This document shows, piece after piece, positions 8,757-16,635 of a DNA stretch of 27,041 nucleotides. Below the pieces are notes generated by a model. The model was given only the letters and a program-made list of their open reading frames with translations, made no database searches and was not told where the DNA came from. The position numbers and the translations under genes were made by a program. The DNA is taken from assembly GCA_905202255.1 (NCBI GenBank), contig CAJKRH010000025.1, positions 1 to 27,041 on the forward strand, in the 5' to 3' direction. Position 1 is the stretch's first letter; each line of letters starts with the position of its first letter. The DNA is from an uncultured Ruminococcus sp. Its GTDB lineage: Bacteria > Bacillota > Clostridia > Oscillospirales > CAG-272.

Positions 8757-9719
8757 TTACTGTCCCACCTTCGAAAGTATTTTCTTTACCAGCATGTTTG
8801 CACCTATCATGATAAAGAAGAGTATTGTTGCTATAGCCGAAGCATAGCCCACCTCAAATCGCTGACCGCCGTAGTCCTCGAGATGATGCATTATCGTATG
8901 AGCCGCGTAGTTTACGCTGGGGAAGCCCGCGAGCGTTGTAACTATCGCGCCGAAACCGAATGACGATGTGATGGACATGATGGCACCGAAGAGAAGCTGC
9001 GGCTTCATATTCGGCAGCGTAATGTACCAGAGCTCCTGCCAACGGTTTCGTACACCGTCCACGGCGCCTGCCTCAAACTGGTCCTTGCTGACCGTTTGCA
9101 GACCGCCTATGAACGAAAGGAACGAAACGCCGAGCGATGTCCAGAGGGCAACGAGTATACAGAGCGGCATGACATATTTTGCATTCTGGAACCACTGTAT
9201 AGGCTCGGTGATAACCTCCAGTTTCAGGAGGATATAGTTTGCATAGCCGTATGAGTCACCGCTGAAGAATACCATCCATACGGTGTAGATACCGCCCGAG
9301 ATAGACGGCGCATAGAAGATAAGCGTTACAAACGACCTTATCTTCGGAGGAAGTTCGTTTATAAACCATGCGACGAGGAACGAGAGCAGGTATGAAACAG
9401 GTCCCGTTACAGCCGCGAAAATAAGCGTGTTCTGAACAGCCGTGAGGAATACATCGTCGTCCACGAAAAGACGGACATAGTTCTCAAAGAATACGAACTG
9501 CGGCGCTTCTATAAGGTTGAATATTGTAAAGCTGAAGAAAAGCGAGAGAACAACGGGGCCTATCGTGAACAGTATGAACACGAAATAGAAAGGAAAGCAC
9601 ATGATATACGCTGCGTAATTGCGCTTCATTTCTTTCAGCGTCCACTGGAACATCGACATTTCCTTGCGGGAAACCGGCTTTTTGCCCATCTGCTTCTCAG
9701 CAACAGTTTCTGTAGACAT
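8757..9719 (-). CDS. Carbohydrate ABC transporter permease, MalF-like (first pair)
   Basis: MalF/UgpA/LplB-type membrane subunit (320 aa). A cytoplasmic leader of about 35 residues precedes six hydrophobic segments from about residue 37. The EAA loop is at 214-236 (Q-F-E-A-G-A-V-D-G, then I-T-L-P). It lacks the large outer insertion of the second MalF-like protein. AAGGAG precedes the ATG at 9719. It is the first permease after the binding-protein gene, separated from it by 69 bases that contain a stable hairpin. Partner: the MalG-like subunit encoded one base downstream. Confidence 0.92.
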   Translation of the reverse strand: MSTETVAEKQMGKKPVSRKEMSMFQWTLKEMKRNYAAYIMCFPFYFVFILFTIGPVVLSLFFSFTIFNLIEAPQFVFFENYVRLFVDDDVFLTAVQNTLIFAAVTGPVSYLLSFLVAWFINELPPKIRSFVTLIFYAPSISGGIYTVWMVFFSGDSYGYANYILLKLEVITEPIQWFQNAKYVMPLCILVALWTSLGVSFLSFIGGLQTVSKDQFEAGAVDGVRNRWQELWYITLPNMKPQLLFGAIMSITSSFGFGAIVTTLAGFPSVNYAAHTIMHHLEDYGGQRFEVGYASAIATILFFIMIGANMLVKKILSKVGQ

Positions 9720-9748
9720 TTGATTTTCTCCTTTATCAAGTATTTCTT

Positions 9749-9781
9749 CTCCGGGAAGCGGAAGTCTGTCGCCTCCCGGAG
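9749..9781 (-). promoter_or_regulatory. Intercistronic hairpin between binding-protein and permease genes
   Basis: An 8-bp perfect stem (CTCCGGGA with TCCCGGAG) encloses a 17-base loop, starting 8 bases past the stop codon of the binding-protein gene. No T run follows, so it is not a full terminator. Structures at this position often protect the upstream mRNA or reduce permease expression relative to the binding protein, as in the malE-malF gap. That function is inferred. Confidence 0.6.
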
Positions 9782-9788
9782 GTGTTGA

Positions 9789-12700
9789 TTAACCGAACAG
9801 GTCGTAATTTGAGGGAACAAAGAAGTTGCGCTTCAGCTCTTCTCTCTTTCTTTCCATCTCGCGGTTTATCGTATCGACATAGCCGAGGAGCTCATCGCTC
9901 GGGTTTGCGCCGTTGTTATAAACCTCAAGGTAAGCAAAGTTTACATAGCGGGAGATGATGTAGCTTCCGGGCATTTCAGGCATACACTTGAGCACCTCAA
10001 ACTGTGCCTTGAGTACCTTGGATTCGCTTGCCGACCATGACATCTCGGAGAATGCCTCGTAGTTTGCCGTAGCGTACTTGCCGGCAGGACCGAGAAGCGC
10101 TACCAGCTCGTTTGCGTATGCGCTCTGGATTTCCGTGCGCATCCACCACTCCATGAATTTGAAGGCTGTGTTCTTCTTCTCTTCCGCATCTCTCATTACG
10201 ACCATCGCCGTAACGGAGCCTATCGTTGTCTTGTCAACAGTGCCGTCTTCGCGGACAGTACCGGGGATATTGGTGAAGCCCCAGAGTCCGTTCAGCTCTG
10301 TTGCGAATATTGTGAACTGATTGTAGAATGTGATATAGTCAGCTATGATTATCGGAATCTCACCCGTTCTGAAACGGTTTGCCGCATCATAGGTCTTGGG
10401 GAATTTCTTGTGTGTGTAGAGCTCGCACATTTCGGTGAATGCGTCGAGCGCAACATCCGTATCATAAGATATCGTCGTGCCGCCGTTTGTATACAGCTCG
10501 CCGCCCTTCTGATAAAGGAAGATATTGAACATTTCGTTGTAGCCCATGCCGACTTCGTAGTTGTTGGAAATGAGCGTTTCGGAAACGGTCTCGAATTCAT
10601 CCCATGTTTCGGGTGCCTTTCTTATGCCGAGCTCCGCGAGGATGTCCTTTCTGTAGAACATGACGCTGAAGCTCTGCGTAAGCGGTATACCGTAAACTGC
10701 CTTTTCGCCGTCGGGGCTGTCAAGTGCCACTGTCAGCGGCGTCCATGCGCTCTTATGGAATCTTCCCTTCAGCGACTGAAAGCCTTCGCAGTCATAGAGG
10801 TTTACGACCGCACCGCGGACAGCATAGTTGATAACTGTAGAGGAAGCTTCCTCCATCATTATATCGGGACCTACGCCTGCGAATACCGCGGGAAGCAGCG
10901 CGCCCGCCGTAACAACTTTCATATTTACAGATATATTCGGCTCCACTGCGGAGAAGTTGTTGCTTACGAGGTCGCGTACAAGCTGAGCACGCTCGCGCGA
11001 GATTGTGGTCCATACGGTAAGCTCCGTCATACCCTCGCCGACATCAACGGCGCCGAACGAAGAGTTATCGCGGAAGAAGCTCCATATGAAAGCGGAAATC
11101 TCAAAGCCGAAGTTTTCTAAGAAGTTGCCTTTCGCCTTGTATTCTTTCTTGTCGAGGGTTGCCTCAGCGGGAGCGACTACGAGATAGTCCATCTTCAGAG
11201 TCTGCGATGTGACCGTATTGAGCCATGTGCCGAGGTTACCGATATCGGTCTTGAGAGCGCTGAAATTCTTGGCTATCTGACGCTCGCTGTTCTTGGACAT
11301 CGTCTCGAGACGGCGTGCAATCTTTTCGAGTGTAGCCTGGTTCGAGCTGCCGCCGCCGGTAATCTGCTCAAAGCGCTTTGCGATATCGAAAAGCTCCTGC
11401 GAAAGCTCTCTCATTCTCTTTATTTCCGAAGGAATACGGGAATAGAACTTATAGTCCTGATAAGAATCAGGCGAAGGACCGGTTATCGAAAGTATCTTCA
11501 GATATATATTGTTTATCTCGGTAAGCGCGCTGCGTACCTCGGATATGATTCCGCCGAGCTCGCCGAGTGTAACCTCGAGAGAAAATGTGTGCGTTCCTTT
11601 TTCAAGATAAAAGTCAAAGGCTTCGCCGTCAACTCCGAGCGCAGAGAACTGCCAGTCGGAATTATAGATGAAGTTGACATTGTTTGCCTCATAGAACGGA
11701 ATCTCGCCGTCTACGCGCAGGCGTCTCGACACATAAAGACCCTGAACCACATTCTGCAGGAATCTGGAATAGATTTTATAGTATCCGTCCTCGGGAACAG
11801 TTACCGTCCACTCTATCCACTGACCCATAGTCGACCAGTTGGAGCCGCCGATTACATTGCAGAGAATGTAGCTTGCGTGCTGAGGGCTGTTTATCGAAGA
11901 AGAACGGTCGTTGTCGGGATAAAGCGTCTTGTCCGATGTGGAAGAGGGATTTTCAGCCTCTATCTTTATCGGCGTAGCGGCGGAAGCATTGTTCGGCTTC
12001 GAGTCGTTTATCTTGCGGTAGTCCTCGTATGTAAGCTCATCGGTGACAGCCGTGAGACGAATCTCATCCAGCACGACAGGCTCTCTCTGACCCGTGAGCG
12101 AAATCGTGTTTTCGCCCGCCTTGAGGTAGAACCAGAATTTGCCGTTGTTGTAGCCGGTCGGGTCGCTTACATAGTAAGTGCGCCATTCGGGCGCTTCATA
12201 CTTCTGCGGACGCGCGTCGTTGCCGCTCGCATCCTTTTCAAAGACGACATTGCCGTTTTCATCGTACTTGTATTCGTCCTTCCAGATTTTTGTCATCAGA
12301 AGGTTTCTTACCTCGGTGAAAGGAACGTCGCCGTTGATTCTGAGCGTTCTTTCTATGTTGCTCGCTTTCGCCTTTATCGGGTAGTAGTCCCACTCGATAG
12401 CGTAAAGTCCGTCCTCGGGCACGGTTACCTTGTACTCAACAGTACCGATATCCGGTGTCTGGAGAACATCCTTTCTGCCGTCAAGCTCATCGAGCTTTTC
12501 AAAGGGCAGAGCGGCGTCCTTGTCGGTCATTCCCGAGGGATATGTGAAGCCTGTATATCCGGAAGCCTTTATTACGATAGGCTCGCCGGTATATCTCTTC
12601 ATGCCGGAATATCTTGCATAGTATGTGCTCCATGTGATGTCGTTAAGCTGCTCGAGCGCTTCTGCAAAGCTGTCCGATTCCGCATCGGAAATGGGAACAA

Positions 12701-12797
12701 CGGAAATGTCCGTAGCAAAAAGCGTCGTCGCGCCGCATATCGTCATGCACAGTGCAAGCGCAAAAGCAAGCAATCTTGTGAATTTCGATTTTTCCAT
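9789..12797 (-). CDS. Giant extracellular solute-binding protein with two N-terminal carbohydrate-binding-like modules
   Basis: Family 1-type sugar-binding protein of an ABC importer, 1002 aa, more than twice the usual 400-550. A signal peptide covers about residues 1-29. Two modules at about 72-250 and 276-440 resemble galactose-binding-like CBM6/CBM35 folds. Both share V-T-V-P-E-D-G-[LY]-Y followed by R-[TR]-L-R-[IV]-[ND]-G-[DE]-[VI]-P-F. A helical linker spans 445-560. The binding-protein domain spans about 590-985 (L-T-V-W-T-T, P-D-I-M-M-E, Y-G-I-P-L-T, P-E-T-W-D-E-F). No canonical lipobox was found; Cys17 and Cys21 are preceded by L and I, so membrane anchoring is unclear. The ATG at 12797 has AGGAGG upstream; a 16-residue extension in frame lacks one. 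As first gene after the promoter it is probably the most abundant product. Likely ligand: a complex glycan (inference). Confidence 0.88.
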   Translation of the reverse strand: MEKSKFTRLLAFALALCMTICGATTLFATDISVVPISDAESDSFAEALEQLNDITWSTYYARYSGMKRYTGEPIVIKASGYTGFTYPSGMTDKDAALPFEKLDELDGRKDVLQTPDIGTVEYKVTVPEDGLYAIEWDYYPIKAKASNIERTLRINGDVPFTEVRNLLMTKIWKDEYKYDENGNVVFEKDASGNDARPQKYEAPEWRTYYVSDPTGYNNGKFWFYLKAGENTISLTGQREPVVLDEIRLTAVTDELTYEDYRKINDSKPNNASAATPIKIEAENPSSTSDKTLYPDNDRSSSINSPQHASYILCNVIGGSNWSTMGQWIEWTVTVPEDGYYKIYSRFLQNVVQGLYVSRRLRVDGEIPFYEANNVNFIYNSDWQFSALGVDGEAFDFYLEKGTHTFSLEVTLGELGGIISEVRSALTEINNIYLKILSITGPSPDSYQDYKFYSRIPSEIKRMRELSQELFDIAKRFEQITGGGSSNQATLEKIARRLETMSKNSERQIAKNFSALKTDIGNLGTWLNTVTSQTLKMDYLVVAPAEATLDKKEYKAKGNFLENFGFEISAFIWSFFRDNSSFGAVDVGEGMTELTVWTTISRERAQLVRDLVSNNFSAVEPNISVNMKVVTAGALLPAVFAGVGPDIMMEEASSTVINYAVRGAVVNLYDCEGFQSLKGRFHKSAWTPLTVALDSPDGEKAVYGIPLTQSFSVMFYRKDILAELGIRKAPETWDEFETVSETLISNNYEVGMGYNEMFNIFLYQKGGELYTNGGTTISYDTDVALDAFTEMCELYTHKKFPKTYDAANRFRTGEIPIIIADYITFYNQFTIFATELNGLWGFTNIPGTVREDGTVDKTTIGSVTAMVVMRDAEEKKNTAFKFMEWWMRTEIQSAYANELVALLGPAGKYATANYEAFSEMSWSASESKVLKAQFEVLKCMPEMPGSYIISRYVNFAYLEVYNNGANPSDELLGYVDTINREMERKREELKRNFFVPSNYDLFG

Positions 12798-12871
12798 TTG
12801 GATCCTCCTAAAAAGATGGGGTATATCACTATTCGTGACGCACATATTTTCTCTCTGAAATATGCCTTAAT

Positions 12872-12900
12872 ATAATATCATATAAGCGCCGCAAAGTCAA
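12872..12900 (-). promoter_or_regulatory. Sigma-A type promoter of the glycan-transport operon
   Basis: On the minus strand TTGACT (12900-12895), a 17-base spacer and TATTAT (12877-12872) form a near-consensus promoter. Transcription should start near 12865, giving a leader of about 68 bases before the binding-protein ATG. No CcpA cre box matching the consensus was found next to it. Confidence 0.8.
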
Positions 12901-13338
12901 GAAGCGCAGGGCAAGGTTTTCCCGCGCGAAAAGGCTTGGCGGACGGCAAAACGGCGCTTTTTTCCGAACATTTTTGCCTCGCTGTCCGTTTTTTGCATTT
13001 TTCGGGCATTTTCGGGCGAAAATGCGGAGTTTTGCGCCGTTTTTGAGCTTTTTCCGGTTGCCGCAACCATGAGGTTGCATAAAATTTGAAAAATCGCGGT
13101 TTTTCTTTTATTTTTCCGCTTTTTCAGGCGTTTTTCGGCTTTTTCCGTAGTGCAAACTGCAATTTACGATTTATTTCCGCAACCGAAAATTGCTTTTTGC
13201 GATAAACTTTTACCTACGAAAGTCGTGAAAACGCCCTCGATTTTATGTGCAAATTGCACAGTTTTATCCTGCGTTTTTTGACGCGTTGTCATTTTTCACA
13301 AAAGTTTTCAATCAGTTTACTTTTAGTTTTAAAAATGT
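12901..13338. other. Gene-free T-rich intergenic region with inverted repeats
   Basis: No credible coding sequence was found between the operon promoter and the mnmA terminator. The plus strand is very T-rich. Structures seen: a 10-bp inverted repeat (CAAAACGGCGC side at 12947-12957, GCGCCGTTTT at 13034-13043) enclosing a 9+2+9 perfect palindrome at 13006-13025; three alternating GGTTGC/GCAACC half-sites at 13056-13078; and a 15-bp palindrome TGTGCAAATTGCACA at 13246-13260. They could be operators or parts of an untranslated RNA; nothing proves either. Confidence 0.5.
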
Positions 13339-13376
13339 AAAAAAACAGGGCAAAACGACGATTTCAGCCCTGTTTT
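13339..13376 (-). terminator. Rho-independent terminator of the sulfur-trafficking operon
   Basis: On the minus strand AAAACAGGGC (13376-13367) pairs with GCCCTGTTTT (13351-13342) across a 15-base loop and is followed by a run of seven T. It lies 65 bases after the mnmA stop, so it ends the rnhA-nifS-nifU-mnmA transcript. Confidence 0.85.
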
Positions 13377-13441
13377 CCATTAGAATATTAGATTTTCTTA
13401 TTTTTGCCGTCAAAATGCGTCGGGAGGACAAAGCTGCCTTT

Positions 13442-14467
13442 TCAGTCTATAAATCCGCCGAAAAGCACATCGTCTCCGTCATAGAAAACGGCGCTCTGAC
13501 CCGGCGTCGCGGCGCGCACGGGCACCGCTGTTTTCACATATGCCCTGCCGCCCGAAACGGTCACCTCTGCATCCACAGGTTTTGCCGCATATCGCGCTTT
13601 CACCTGCGCGCGGACAGTACCCTCAAATGGCGCAAGCTTCGCGAAATTGAGCGATAAGCAGGTAAACTCCGTGCTGAAAAGTGCGCTCTCATCAGATACA
13701 GTTATTGTATTGTTTTCGGCATCGATTTTCGATATGAATACGGGCTTTCCCGCAGATATTCCGAGCCCCTTGCGCTGACCGACGGTATAGTGCGCTATGC
13801 CCTTGTGCCTGCCGAGAACCCTGCCGTTTTCATCTACGAAATCGCCCTCGGGAAGCTTACCGACAGCTTTCTCTATAAAGGCGGCATGGTCACCGTCGGG
13901 GATGAAGCAGATATCCTGACTCTCGCCCTCGGGCACATCTATCCCGCTCTCGCGCGCCAGCTCTTTCACTTCGCTTTTGTTATCGGCAAAAAGCGGACAA
14001 TAGAGCATGGAAAGCTCTTTCTGCGTGAGATTCCAGAAAACATAGCTCTGGTCTTTTCTCGCGTCCGCGCCCTTTTTGGGATAGTATCTGCCGCTTCTCT
14101 CATCGTAGCCTATGCCGCAGTAATGCCCCGTGGCAATCTTCTCGGCACCTATGCTCTCGGCAACGCGGCAAAGCTCCGCCATTTTCACATATCTGTTGCA
14201 GACCGTGCAGGGATTCGGCGTTCTCGCGCGGCAGTATTCCGAGATGAAGTTTTTCTTCACAAATTCATCGAATTTCTCCCTGCAATCGACGATATGTAAC
14301 GGTATGCCGAGCTTTTTCGCATTGATCTCGGCAGACGATGTATCGGTATGCTCACTCATCACAAGTATCGCGCCCTCAACATCATATCCCTCATTAAGCA
14401 AGCGAACGGCGCTGAATGTGCTGTCAACGCCGCCGCTCATACCAAGCAGTATTTTTTTCTTATTCAT
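13442..14467 (-). CDS. mnmA: tRNA-specific 2-thiouridylase MnmA
   Basis: Cytoplasmic enzyme that thiolates U34 at C2 in the tRNAs for Lys, Glu and Gln, using ATP and sulfur relayed from a cysteine desulfurase. The 341-aa product has the PP-loop G-M-S-G-G-V-D-S at 9-16. The catalytic cysteine pair is C87 (T-P-N-P-C-T-V-C-N) and C187 (G-E-S-Q-D-I-C-F-I). A C-terminal beta domain follows (Y-T-V-G-Q-R-K-G-L-G-I). The chosen ATG at 14467 gives the usual start M-N-K-K-K-I-L-L. Frames open further upstream into nifU, but those starts add a non-homologous Met-rich leader. The gene overlaps nifU by 8 bases and has no good ribosome site, so translation is probably coupled. Placing MnmA after NifS and NifU fits sulfur delivery. 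Confidence 0.95.
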   Translation of the reverse strand: MNKKKILLGMSGGVDSTFSAVRLLNEGYDVEGAILVMSEHTDTSSAEINAKKLGIPLHIVDCREKFDEFVKKNFISEYCRARTPNPCTVCNRYVKMAELCRVAESIGAEKIATGHYCGIGYDERSGRYYPKKGADARKDQSYVFWNLTQKELSMLYCPLFADNKSEVKELARESGIDVPEGESQDICFIPDGDHAAFIEKAVGKLPEGDFVDENGRVLGRHKGIAHYTVGQRKGLGISAGKPVFISKIDAENNTITVSDESALFSTEFTCLSLNFAKLAPFEGTVRAQVKARYAAKPVDAEVTVSGGRAYVKTAVPVRAATPGQSAVFYDGDDVLFGGFID

Positions 14468-14924
14468 GGTCATGCTCATGTACATGATTATGCTCTGCAC
14501 TATGCTCGCAGCATGAGCAGCAACCTGTACATTCCGCACCGGGAATCTCCTTTTCTATGCCGTTTCTCTTATAGTAGTCGGCGATAGCCGCGCGAACTGC
14601 TTCCTCGGCAAGCACGGAGCAATGTATCTTTATCGGAGGAAGTCCGTCAAGCGCCTCGATGACAGCCTTGTTTGTGAGTTTGAGCGCATCGTCAACACTC
14701 TTTCCTTTTATCAGTTCGGTTGCCATCGACGATGTGGCAACAGCCGCACCGCAACCGAATGTCTTGAATTTCACATCGGTTATGATGCCGTTATCTATTT
14801 TGAGATAGATTCTCATTATATCGCCGCATTTTGCGTTGCCTACCTCACCTATACCGTCGGCGTTTTCTATTTCGCCTACATTTCTCGGGTGCATGAAGTG
14901 GTCCATTACTTTTTCGGAATACAT
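14460..14924 (-). CDS. nifU: NifU/IscU-type Fe-S cluster scaffold with Cys/His-rich tail
   Basis: Scaffold on which Fe-S clusters are assembled from iron and NifS-derived sulfur before transfer to target proteins (154 aa). The three ligand cysteines are C33 (N-A-K-C-G-D), C58 (F-G-C-G-A) and C102 (I-H-C-S-V-L-A). The aspartate after C33 is also present, a residue that speeds cluster release in the family. The core ends near residue 128. Residues 132-153 form an extra tail with five cysteines (132, 135, 136, 138, 139) and six histidines, not part of E. coli IscU. It probably binds metal (inference). AGGAGGG precedes the ATG. It sits between nifS and mnmA. Confidence 0.93.
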   Translation of the reverse strand: MYSEKVMDHFMHPRNVGEIENADGIGEVGNAKCGDIMRIYLKIDNGIITDVKFKTFGCGAAVATSSMATELIKGKSVDDALKLTNKAVIEALDGLPPIKIHCSVLAEEAVRAAIADYYKRNGIEKEIPGAECTGCCSCCEHSAEHNHVHEHDHE

Positions 14925-14964
14925 ACTATTCCCTCCTTTTTATATGAAATAAATTACTTTGGTT

Positions 14965-16128
14965 TTATGCATTACAGAGCGGGCTCATGTCGCGCAGTCT
15001 CTGAATGATGGGCGGCAGTTTCTCGAGGATATAATCGACATCCTCGTCTGTCGTCTCGTGCGAGAGGCTGAGACGGAGCGAGCCGTGCGCCTTTTCATGA
15101 GGCAGACCTATCGCAAGCAGAACATGAGAAGGCTCGAGAGAGTTATTCGAGCAGGCAGAGCCTGTGGAGGCGCATATGCCGCAGGAATCGAGCAGAAGAA
15201 TCATGCTCTCGCCCTCTATGAAATCAAATGAAATATTGACATTTCCGGGAAGTCTCTGTGTGGGATGACCGTTGAGTCTCGTATCGGGAATCTTCGCAAG
15301 AATCTCATGAATGAGTCTGTCGCGCATGGCGGCAACTCTCTCAAGGTCCGGCATCTGCTCGCAGGCGAGCTCAAGCGCCTTTGCGAGAGCAACGGCGTAT
15401 GCCACATTTTCCGTACCGGAGCGCTTGCCCTTTTCCTGACCGCCGCCCTCTATGAGATTGCGGATGCCGACGCCCTTGCGTATATAGAGGAAGCCTGTGC
15501 CTTTCGGCGCGTTTATCTTATGACCCGAGCAGGAGAGCATATCTGCTCCCAGCTCGTGAAGGTTTATCTTCTCATGACCTATAGCCTGAACGGCATCGGT
15601 GAAGAAAAGAACCTTCTTTTCTTTTGTTATTTTTGCTATTTCGGCGATAGGCATAACGGTACCTATCTCGTTGTTTGCATACATTACGGCGACGAGCGTC
15701 GTATCATCGCGTATCGCGTTGCGCACCGACTCGGGAGAAACCATGCCGTACTCGTCGACATCAAGGTATGTCACCTCAAAGCCCTCTTTTTTCAGTGCCT
15801 CCATCGTGTGGAGAACAGCGTGATGCTCGACCTTTGTCGTTATCAGGTGCTTGCCCTTTCTTATATTGGCATATGCCGCTCCTCTTATTGCCCAGTTATC
15901 GGATTCCGTGCCGCATGAAGTAAAGTATATTTCGCCTGCGTCGCAACCCATCAGAGAAGCAATCTTTGCCCTCGCCCCGCTCAGCGCCTCCTTGGCATTC
16001 TGACCGAAACCGTATATGCTCGAGGGATTCCCCCAGCATTCCGTAAGATAAGGCTTCATCGCTTCGATAACCCTCGGGTCGGGCTTCGTCGTAGCCGCAT
16101 TGTCTGCGTAAACAAATCTTTTTTCCAA
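14965..16128 (-). CDS. nifS: Cysteine desulfurase, NifS/IscS family
   Basis: PLP enzyme that converts cysteine to alanine and carries the sulfur as a persulfide to NifU, MnmA and possibly ThiI (387 aa, full length). Recognised features: Y-A-D-N-A-A-T-T at 7-14, H102-H103 in the cofactor region, the PLP lysine K204 in S-G-H-K, and the catalytic loop with C326 in T-G-S-A-C-S. The start codon is TTG at 16128; a GAGAGG ribosome site lies about 11 bases upstream. No in-frame ATG fits the conserved N-terminus, and the nearby ATG is out of frame. It follows rnhA after 36 bases and precedes nifU by 40, in one operon. Confidence 0.95.
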   Translation of the reverse strand: MEKRFVYADNAATTKPDPRVIEAMKPYLTECWGNPSSIYGFGQNAKEALSGARAKIASLMGCDAGEIYFTSCGTESDNWAIRGAAYANIRKGKHLITTKVEHHAVLHTMEALKKEGFEVTYLDVDEYGMVSPESVRNAIRDDTTLVAVMYANNEIGTVMPIAEIAKITKEKKVLFFTDAVQAIGHEKINLHELGADMLSCSGHKINAPKGTGFLYIRKGVGIRNLIEGGGQEKGKRSGTENVAYAVALAKALELACEQMPDLERVAAMRDRLIHEILAKIPDTRLNGHPTQRLPGNVNISFDFIEGESMILLLDSCGICASTGSACSNNSLEPSHVLLAIGLPHEKAHGSLRLSLSHETTDEDVDYILEKLPPIIQRLRDMSPLCNA

Positions 16129-16164
16129 GTTTTACACATCCTCTCTCGTGCTTTGTTATGTGAA

Positions 16165-16602
16165 TTATGTGAATTTTTCCGCCTGCGCGACAGCTTCCCT
16201 GTCGCACCGCTCGTTGTATTCGTGTCCGTCGTGTCCCTTTACCCAGACAAATCTCAGTCTGTGCATCTCGGAAAGAGAAAGCAGTCGCTCCCAGAGGTCG
16301 GTATTGAGTGCCGTCTTGCCGTCGCTCTTTTTCCAGCCCTTTTCCTTCCATCCGCGCGCCCAGCCGAGCTTCATCGCGTCCACGACATATTTCGAGTCGG
16401 AATAAACCGTCACCTCACATGGCTCACGGAGAATCTCCAGTCCGCTTATCACGGCACGCAGTTCCATGCGGTTGTTTGTGGTATTTGCCTCTCCCCCCGA
16501 AACAAGCTTTTCCTTGCCCTTATACTTCAGTATACAGCAGAAACCGCCCGCTCCCGGGTTGCCTTTGCAGGCGCCGTCGGTATACATATCAACTTTTTTC
16601 AA
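16165..16602 (-). CDS. rnhA: Ribonuclease HI
   Basis: Cuts the RNA strand of RNA:DNA hybrids (145 aa). The four metal-binding acidic residues are visible: D9 (M-Y-T-D-G-A-C-K-G-N), E47 (N-N-R-M-E-L), D69 (V-Y-S-D-S-K-Y) and D134 (E-R-C-D-R-E-A); the assisting histidine is H124 (V-K-G-H). The start codon is TTG at 16602, since GGGAGG lies eight bases upstream and the family N-terminus (M-K-K-V-x-x-Y-T-D-G) begins there. The only nearby ATG would remove five residues. It is the promoter-proximal gene of the sulfur operon, an unrelated function riding on the same transcript. Confidence 0.95.
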   Translation of the reverse strand: MKKVDMYTDGACKGNPGAGGFCCILKYKGKEKLVSGGEANTTNNRMELRAVISGLEILREPCEVTVYSDSKYVVDAMKLGWARGWKEKGWKKSDGKTALNTDLWERLLSLSEMHRLRFVWVKGHDGHEYNERCDREAVAQAEKFT

Positions 16603-16635
16603 GCGGCAAACCTCCCATACTTATTCCAACATTGT

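Noticed and set aside
11589..12875. Open 428-codon plus-strand frame
   Set aside because: It lies opposite the well-supported binding-protein gene, has no ribosome site and encodes no recognisable domain.
12829..13080. Small minus-strand frame in the T-rich intergenic region
   Set aside because: Lys/Arg-rich translation of A-rich DNA; it would cover the operon promoter and has no ribosome site.
13224..13240. Possible CcpA cre site (TGAAAACGCCCTCG)
   Set aside because: Only the left half fits the consensus; the right half mismatches at key positions.
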